From contig NZ_JAFEVR010000012.1 of NCBI RefSeq assembly GCF_017352375.1, positions 248,001-312,000 on the forward strand: a DNA stretch of 64,000 nucleotides, read 5' to 3'. The translations under genes were made by a program, and so were the position numbers. The DNA comes from Mycolicibacterium sp. S2-37. GTDB lineage: Bacteria; Actinomycetota; Actinomycetes; Mycobacteriales; Mycobacteriaceae. Within the stretch, counting starts at the first letter, position 1. The number at the start of each line of letters is the position of its first letter. The notes under the pieces were generated by a model, which ran no database searches, had not been told where the DNA came from, and saw only the letters and a list, made by a program, of their open reading frames with translations. Positions 58,889-64,000 of this stretch are shown piece by piece.

Positions 58889-59767
58889 ATGACCTACTCA
58901 CCCGGCAGTCCCGGCTATCCGCCGGCCAATCAGCCGACCACCAATTTCTCTGCGCCTACCCAGCATTTCGGCAAGCCCGACGCCGTTCCCGGCGCCGAAG
59001 GGCCGAGCAAGCTGCCCGCCTACCTGTTGATCGCCGCCGCGGTCCTCGGCCTGCTGATCTATCTGGTGAACTTCGGCCCCATCTTCGAGGTCACCACGCC
59101 CAACATCCTCGGCCAGGGCGGCACCACCAGCGGCTCCACGCTCGGCATCGGCATCGCTGTCGTCGCCGCTCTGCTCGCCGGATTGCTGGCGGCGGTGAGC
59201 TTGCTGCCCAAGCAGCGCAATTACGTCGCCGTCGTCGCAGCGGTCTCCGTGCTGAGCTTCCTGCTGGTGATCGCCGAACTGGTGCAGAAGCCGTCCGAGG
59301 CCTCGATCGGCTGGGCGCTCTACGTGCTGATCGTGTTGTCGCTGCTGCAGGCCGGTGCGTCGGTCGCGTCCCTGCTCTACGACGCCGGCATCCTCAACGC
59401 GCCCACGCCGCGGCCCAAGTACGACCAGCAACAGCAGCAGTACGGCCAGTACGGCGGCCCCTCGACCTACTACGGCCAGCCGCCCAGCCAGCCCCACCAG
59501 CCGCAGCACCATCTCGGCCAGCAGGGCGGTCAGCAGCATCAGCCGGCATCCCAGCAGCGGCCCGGGTACCCGTCGCAGTACGGCGGCTACCCCGGTGGTC
59601 CCAACACCGGCGGGTTCCCTGCCGGCGGTCAGCAGGGCGGTCCGCCCACCCCGCCCACCGGCTTCCCCACCTACGGGCAGCCGCAGCAGCCGGGATCCGG
59701 TCAGAGCACGCAGTCCCAGCAGCCGCAGTCATCGTCGCAACAGTCCCCGCCGACCACCCCGTCGTAA
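58889..59767 (+). CDS. DUF5336 membrane protein with Gln/Pro-rich tail (Rv0954-like, 34 kDa antigen homologue)
   Basis: A 292-residue protein. A short Pro/Gly-rich N-terminus (YSPGSPGYPPANQPTTNF) is followed by four membrane segments (about 45-180). The C-terminal tail of about 110 residues is dominated by Gln, Pro, Gly and Tyr. ATG 58889 has the strong site AGGAGAGG. In order it matches Rv0954 and precedes a DUF6350 protein as there. It is an envelope protein whose role is not settled. Confidence 0.88.
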   Translation: MTYSPGSPGYPPANQPTTNFSAPTQHFGKPDAVPGAEGPSKLPAYLLIAAAVLGLLIYLVNFGPIFEVTTPNILGQGGTTSGSTLGIGIAVVAALLAGLLAAVSLLPKQRNYVAVVAAVSVLSFLLVIAELVQKPSEASIGWALYVLIVLSLLQAGASVASLLYDAGILNAPTPRPKYDQQQQQYGQYGGPSTYYGQPPSQPHQPQHHLGQQGGQQHQPASQQRPGYPSQYGGYPGGPNTGGFPAGGQQGGPPTPPTGFPTYGQPQQPGSGQSTQSQQPQSSSQQSPPTTPS

Positions 59768-59824
59768 GCTGACGCGCGCGTGCGTGGCCAACGCGCACGC
59801 CAGCCTGCGCGAGGGGGCCAGCTA

Positions 59825-61240
59825 GTGGATCGGCCAGTCGGCACGCGCCAAGCGCGTGAGCTGCTGCGGGTCGCCTTCGGGCCGTCCGTCGTCGCGCTGG
59901 TCGTCATCGCCGCGGTGACGCTGCTGCAGCTGCTCATCGCCAACAGCGATATGACCGGTGCGTTCGGCGCCATCGCGAGCATGTGGCTGGGAGTGCACCA
60001 GGTGCCGATCTCGATCGGTGGCCGCGAACTGGGCGTCATGCCGCTGCTGCCGGTGCTGCTGATGGTGTGGGGCACCGCGCGGACGACGGCGGCCGCGACA
60101 CCACCGCGCGGTTCGTGGTTCGTCACCCGCTGGGTGGTGGCCTCCGCGCTGGGCGGCCCGCTGCTGATCGCCGCGATCGCCCTGGCGGTGATCCACGATG
60201 CGGCCTCGGTCCTCACCGAGCTGCAGACGCCCTCGGCGCTGCGGGCGTTCGGCGGGGTGCTGGCCGTGCACGCGATCGGCGCCGTGTTCGGGGTGGGGTC
60301 GCGGATCGGCAGGAACCTGGTACGCACGACGTTCTTGCCGAACTGGCTGCCCGACGCGTTGCGCGCGGCGGCCGCAGGCGTGCTCGCGCTGGCCGGGCTC
60401 TCCGGCCTGGTCACCGCCGGTTCGCTGGTCGTGCACTGGTCGACGATGCACGAGCTGTTCGGCATCACCGAATCGGCGTTCGGGCAGCTCAGTCTCACCG
60501 TTCTGTCGTTGCTGTATCTGCCGAACGTCATCGTCGGCACAGCCGCGGTCGCGGTCGGATCCAGTGCGCACATCGGCCTGGCCACGTTCAGCTCGTTCAC
60601 CGTCCTGGGCGGTGACGTACCTGCGGTGCCCGTCCTCGCCGCGATGCCGACGCCGCCACTCGGGCCGGTGTGGGTGGCGCTGCTCATCGTCGCGGCCGCC
60701 GCCGCGGTCGCGCTCGGCCAGCAGGTGTCACGGCGCCCCGCGCCGCTCACCGTCGCCGCCCTGAAGCTGGTGGTGGCCTCGGCGCTCGCCGCCGCCACGA
60801 TGGCACTGCTCGGGGAGGCCGGCGGCGGCCGGCTCGGCAACTTCGGCTCCGTCGGAGTGGACCAGACGACGTTCGGTCCAGCGGTGTTCCTGTGGTTCTT
60901 CGTCATCGGCGGGCTCACCGTCGCGATGGCCGGCGGTGTCGCCCGCAGGCCCAAGCCGGTGCGGGTGGCCGAACCCGAACCCGATCCCGACCCCGAGGGC
61001 GCGCCGCAGGAGGATCCGGACCCCGTGACCGCGCCGATCCTCGACGCGGACACCGGGCCCATCCCCGACCCGGACGCCGGCCGCGACGGCGAGCCGGTGC
61101 TGCCGCCGGCCCCGACCGGCGCTCCGGCGGCCGGCATAACCCCGGACCCCGATCCGGTAGTCGATCCCGACTTCGGGCACGACCCCGAGGACCACTTCAT
61201 CATCGACGCCGCCGACGAGCCGCGCCGCCAAGCCGACTAG
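59825..61240 (+). CDS. DUF6350 polytopic membrane protein (Rv0955-like)
   Basis: 471 residues with about ten membrane segments, then an acidic Pro/Asp-rich cytosolic or external tail of about 90 residues (EPDPDPEGAPQEDPDP, DPDPVVDPDFGHDPED). GTG 59825 is preceded by GAGGGGG. It is followed after 10 nt by purN. Conserved in the mycobacterial order but of unknown function. The tail's repeated DP units are striking, yet common in this family. Confidence 0.85.
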   Translation: MDRPVGTRQARELLRVAFGPSVVALVVIAAVTLLQLLIANSDMTGAFGAIASMWLGVHQVPISIGGRELGVMPLLPVLLMVWGTARTTAAATPPRGSWFVTRWVVASALGGPLLIAAIALAVIHDAASVLTELQTPSALRAFGGVLAVHAIGAVFGVGSRIGRNLVRTTFLPNWLPDALRAAAAGVLALAGLSGLVTAGSLVVHWSTMHELFGITESAFGQLSLTVLSLLYLPNVIVGTAAVAVGSSAHIGLATFSSFTVLGGDVPAVPVLAAMPTPPLGPVWVALLIVAAAAAVALGQQVSRRPAPLTVAALKLVVASALAAATMALLGEAGGGRLGNFGSVGVDQTTFGPAVFLWFFVIGGLTVAMAGGVARRPKPVRVAEPEPDPDPEGAPQEDPDPVTAPILDADTGPIPDPDAGRDGEPVLPPAPTGAPAAGITPDPDPVVDPDFGHDPEDHFIIDAADEPRRQAD

Positions 61241-61250
61241 GCTGCTGCGC

Positions 61251-61880
61251 GTGCAGCAACCGCTTCATGTGCCCCCGAGCGCACCTGCGCGGCTGGTGGT
61301 TCTGGCATCGGGCACCGGTTCGCTGCTCGCATCGCTGTTGGACGCGGCGGTCGGCGACTATCCCGCGCGCGTGGTCGCCGTCGGAACCGACCGTCCGTGC
61401 GCGGCTCTGGACATCGCGGCCGCCGCCGGCGTGCCCTCCTACACCGTGCGCCTGGGCGATCATCCCGACCGAACCGCCTGGGACTCCGCGATCACCGCGG
61501 CCACCGATGCGCACCAGCCCGACATCGTGGTGTCGGCCGGATTCATGAAAATCCTTGGCGCGCAATTCTTGTCACGATTCCTGGGTCGTGTGGTCAACAC
61601 CCATCCGGCGCTGCTGCCCGCATTCCCCGGCGCGCACGCCGTCTCCGACTCGCTGGCCTACGGGGTGCGCGTGACCGGATGCACGGTGCACCTGGTCGAT
61701 GCGGGTATGGACACCGGGCCGATCCTGGCCCAGGAGGCCGTCACCGTCGGCGACGATGACGACGAGGCGACGCTGCACGAGCGGATCAAGGTCGTCGAAC
61801 GACGACTGCTGGTGGATGTCCTGGCCGCGGTGGCGACCCGCGGAGTGACCTGGACTGGACGAAAGGCGACCATAGGATGA
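61251..61880 (+). CDS. purN: Phosphoribosylglycinamide formyltransferase
   Basis: 209 residues. It begins with LVVLASGTGSLLASLLDA, has the folate-site block VVNTHPALLPAFPGAHAVSDSLAYG (catalytic Asn-His) and GCTVHLVDAGMDTGPILAQ with catalytic Asp. It transfers formyl from 10-formyl-THF to GAR in purine synthesis. GTG start; the last 4 nt overlap purH (ATGA), so the pair is co-translated. Confidence 0.97.
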   Translation: MQQPLHVPPSAPARLVVLASGTGSLLASLLDAAVGDYPARVVAVGTDRPCAALDIAAAAGVPSYTVRLGDHPDRTAWDSAITAATDAHQPDIVVSAGFMKILGAQFLSRFLGRVVNTHPALLPAFPGAHAVSDSLAYGVRVTGCTVHLVDAGMDTGPILAQEAVTVGDDDDEATLHERIKVVERRLLVDVLAAVATRGVTWTGRKATIG

Positions 61881-63460
61881 GCACGATCGAAGGGCATCCC
61901 GGAGCGAGGAAGCCGATCCGCCGCGCGCTGATCAGCGTGTACGACAAGCGCGGGTTGGCCGAACTGGCCCGCGGTCTGCACGAGGCCGGTGTCGCGATCG
62001 TGTCGACCGGGTCCACCGCGAAAACCATTGCCGGAGCCGGTGTTCCGGTTACTCCGGTCGAGGATGTCACCAACTTCCCGGAGATCCTCGACGGGCGGGT
62101 GAAGACGCTCCATCCGCACGTGCACGCCGGCCTGCTCGCGGATCTGCGGAAGCCGGACCATGTTTCGGCGCTGGAGCGTCTCGGCGTCGCGCCGTTCGAC
62201 CTGGTGGTCGCGAACCTCTATCCGTTCAGCGAGACGGTCGAATCGGGAGCGTCGGTCGACGAGTGTGTCGAGCAGATCGACATCGGTGGACCGTCGATGG
62301 TGCGCGCGGCGGCCAAGAACCATCCCAGCGTCGCCGTCGTCGTCGACCCCCTCGGATACGACGGCGTGCTGGCCGCGGTGCGGGCCGGCGGTTTCACCCT
62401 CGCCGAGCGAAAGATCCTGGCCTCGTTGGCGTTCCGGCACACCGCGGAATACGACGTGGCGGTCGCGACGTGGATGGGCTCGACCCTGGCTCCAGAAGAG
62501 CCGGCGCAGAAGTTGCCGGCCTGGGTGGGCGGCACCTGGCGGCGCACGGCGGTGCTGCGCTACGGGGAGAATCCCCACCAGCAGGCCGCGCTCTACCGTG
62601 ACGACACAGTCTGGCCGGGGCTGGCGCAGGCCGAACAGCTGCACGGCAAGGAGATGTCGTACAACAACTACACCGATGCCGATGCCGCATGGCGGGCGGC
62701 GTTCGACCACGAGGACATCTGCGTGGCGATCATCAAGCACGCGAACCCCTGCGGGATCGCGGTCTCCTCGGTGTCGGTGGCCGACGCGCACCGCAAGGCC
62801 CACGAATGCGATCCGCTGTCCGCGTTCGGTGGGGTGATCGCGGCCAACACCACGGTCAGTGTCGAGATGGCCGAGACCGTGGCTGACATCTTCACCGAGG
62901 TGATCATCGCGCCCGCCTACGAGCCGGGAGCGGTGGAGGTGCTGTCCCGCAAGAAGAACATCCGCATCCTGGTGGCGGCCCAGCCGCCGGCGACGGGGAT
63001 CGACTTCCGTCAGATCAGCGGCGGTCTGCTGGTCCAGCAGCGCGACGCCCTCGACGCCGCCGGTGACGACTCCGCCAACTGGACGCTGGCCACCTGGGAA
63101 CCGGCCGATCCGGCCACCCTCGCCGATCTGGTCTTCGCCTGGCGGGCCTGCCGCGCGGTGAAGTCCAACGCCATCGTGGTGGCTGCCGGCGGCGCGACGG
63201 TCGGCGTCGGGATGGGTCAGGTCAACCGCGTCGACGCCGCCCGGCTGGCCGTCGCGCGCGCCGGTGATCGCGTGCGCGGTGCGGTCGCCGCCTCCGATGC
63301 CTTCTTCCCGTTCCCCGACGGCCTGGAGACGTTGACCGACGCGGGCGTGCGGGCGGTCGTGCACCCGGGTGGATCCCTGCGCGACGACGTGGTCACCGAG
63401 GCCGCCGCGAAGGCCGGCGTCACGCTCTACCTGACGGGCGCGCGGCACTTCGCGCACTGA
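61877..63460 (+). CDS. purH: Bifunctional AICAR formyltransferase/IMP cyclohydrolase
   Basis: 527 residues. The N-terminal cyclohydrolase domain has RRALISVYDKRGLAELARGL and GRVKTLHPHVHAGLLA. The C-terminal formyltransferase domain has LRYGENPHQQAAL, KHANPCGIA with the catalytic Lys-His, and the ending FPFPDGLETL...GARHFAH. It performs the last two steps of IMP synthesis. Complete and normal in length. Confidence 0.98.
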   Translation: MSTIEGHPGARKPIRRALISVYDKRGLAELARGLHEAGVAIVSTGSTAKTIAGAGVPVTPVEDVTNFPEILDGRVKTLHPHVHAGLLADLRKPDHVSALERLGVAPFDLVVANLYPFSETVESGASVDECVEQIDIGGPSMVRAAAKNHPSVAVVVDPLGYDGVLAAVRAGGFTLAERKILASLAFRHTAEYDVAVATWMGSTLAPEEPAQKLPAWVGGTWRRTAVLRYGENPHQQAALYRDDTVWPGLAQAEQLHGKEMSYNNYTDADAAWRAAFDHEDICVAIIKHANPCGIAVSSVSVADAHRKAHECDPLSAFGGVIAANTTVSVEMAETVADIFTEVIIAPAYEPGAVEVLSRKKNIRILVAAQPPATGIDFRQISGGLLVQQRDALDAAGDDSANWTLATWEPADPATLADLVFAWRACRAVKSNAIVVAAGGATVGVGMGQVNRVDAARLAVARAGDRVRGAVAASDAFFPFPDGLETLTDAGVRAVVHPGGSLRDDVVTEAAAKAGVTLYLTGARHFAH

Positions 63461-63467
63461 GCGGCCG

Positions 63468-64000
63468 CTACAGCAGCGGCTCGTCGTCCTCAAGGGTGGT
63501 CAGGGGCGGGCACTCGACGTGATGGGCCCGGTTGCCGCCCTTGCTGCGGGCGATGATCGCCGCGTTGCGGGCGATGTTCAGCAGTTCGTCGAGCACCTCG
63601 TAGGGCGGCCGCTGCGCCAGGCCGCGCATCGGCGTGCTGACCACCCCGATGCTCGCCGAGGTCTGCGGCGGCGTGGTGCGGATCGCGCTGCGGACCCTCT
63701 CGACCAGCGGTGAGCTGTCCGTCGTCGGGAAGCTGTCGGCGATCACGAACTCGGCGCCGGGGATGTGGGCGACGATGGCGCCTTGGCGCGTCGTTTCGCG
63801 CAGTGTCTGCGCCGTCGCTACGCGCGCCCGCTCACCTGCCTGCCGGCCTTCGCTTTGAACCAGCAGCGCGAAGTTGTCGAGTTCGATGACGACGATGACG
63901 AGGAAACGGTCGTCGTCACGGCTGCGCGCGGCGATGAACGCGGCCACCGCGCGCTGGAACGCCTCGCGGTTGTAGAGCCCGGTCAGCGGATCGATGTCGC
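63468..64000 (-). CDS. GGDEF-domain protein, C-terminal part, with degenerate signature (runs off the window)
   Basis: The frame is open to the window edge, so the N-terminus is missing. Near the edge it reads DIDPLTGLYNREAFQRAV, the classic entry of a GGDEF (diguanylate cyclase) domain. The signature itself is PGAEF in HIPGAEFVIAD where active enzymes have GG(D/E)EF, so cyclase activity is doubtful. ASIGVVS later matches the conserved SIG motif. Convergent with purH, with 7 nt between stops. Confidence 0.8.
   Translation of the reverse strand, partial: DIDPLTGLYNREAFQRAVAAFIAARSRDDDRFLVIVVIELDNFALLVQSEGRQAGERARVATAQTLRETTRQGAIVAHIPGAEFVIADSFPTTDSSPLVERVRSAIRTTPPQTSASIGVVSTPMRGLAQRPPYEVLDELLNIARNAAIIARSKGGNRAHHVECPPLTTLEDDEPLL

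Noticed and set aside
1..64000. CRISPR arrays, tRNA or rRNA genes, transposases
   Set aside because: I saw no regularly spaced direct repeats, no cloverleaf with a conserved T-loop, no rRNA sequence and no transposase motifs on either strand.

Overview
The window is high-GC actinobacterial chromosome and looks like a rapid-growing mycobacterium (Mycolicibacterium type). Reasons: adjacent non-homologous end-joining genes (Ku and a Pol-PE-ligase LigD), several F420-type luciferase-like oxidoreductases, a cobF, and a gene order that from Ku onward follows the Mycobacterium tuberculosis Rv0937c-Rv0957 block (Ku, ligD, LLM oxidoreductase + STAS/kinase protein, Fpg-like glycosylase, pgi, chorismate mutase, uvrD1, M23 peptidase, sucCD, LLM oxidoreductase, two membrane proteins, purN, purH). 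Orthology to Rv numbers is inferred from memory of that order, not from a search. I saw no rRNA, tRNA, CRISPR array, transposase or prophage module.

Layout. 0-2 kb: a minus-strand SDR / amine-dehydrogenase-like pair with a KstR-type box upstream. 2-10.8 kb: a polyol uptake and catabolism locus. Dehydrogenase, PfkB kinase and Ku run leftward with overlapping genes; a SorC-type regulator and a four-gene ABC importer run rightward; a perfect 16-bp palindrome lies between. 10.8-14.1 kb: a DUF559 endonuclease-like gene bracketed by two copies of a hairpin repeat, then ligD. 14-19.3 kb: small redox genes, an AEC transporter with a 10-codon upstream ORF, RNase HI, a VOC protein, a decayed FAD monooxygenase and a bicupin. 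19.4-28.6 kb: an accessory metabolic island with two HSL-family hydrolases (one with Cys in place of the nucleophilic Ser), a large ATPase-LuxR regulator, a C-terminal relic of acetolactate decarboxylase and a PaoABC-like molybdenum hydroxylase. A 16-bp palindrome TCAGTC-N4-GACTGA recurs three times among these promoters. 28.7-32.9 kb: small membrane/unknown genes, a frameshifted relic, an SDR, an AraC regulator and a STAS-HATPase fusion. 33-40.7 kb: an LLM oxidoreductase and a plus-strand run (DUF4235, TPP enzyme, YihY, cobF, holin-like protein, Fpg-like glycosylase, aldehyde dehydrogenase). 40.8-64 kb: mainly core metabolism and maintenance.

Highlights. Upstream of chorismate mutase is a 15-codon leader ORF, MQRFFYGYRPAVPVV, followed by a strong hairpin. 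This has the architecture of a Phe/Tyr translation-coupled attenuator and is the most striking regulatory signal here. Four sites match the published KstR (cholesterol regulon) consensus TNNAACNNGTTNNA and lie upstream of an SDR, two LLM oxidoreductases and a thiolase-like gene, so part of the window probably belongs to sterol/lipid catabolism. Other candidates worth testing are the hairpin-bracketed DUF559 unit and the three-site palindrome regulon next to the LuxR-type ATPase.
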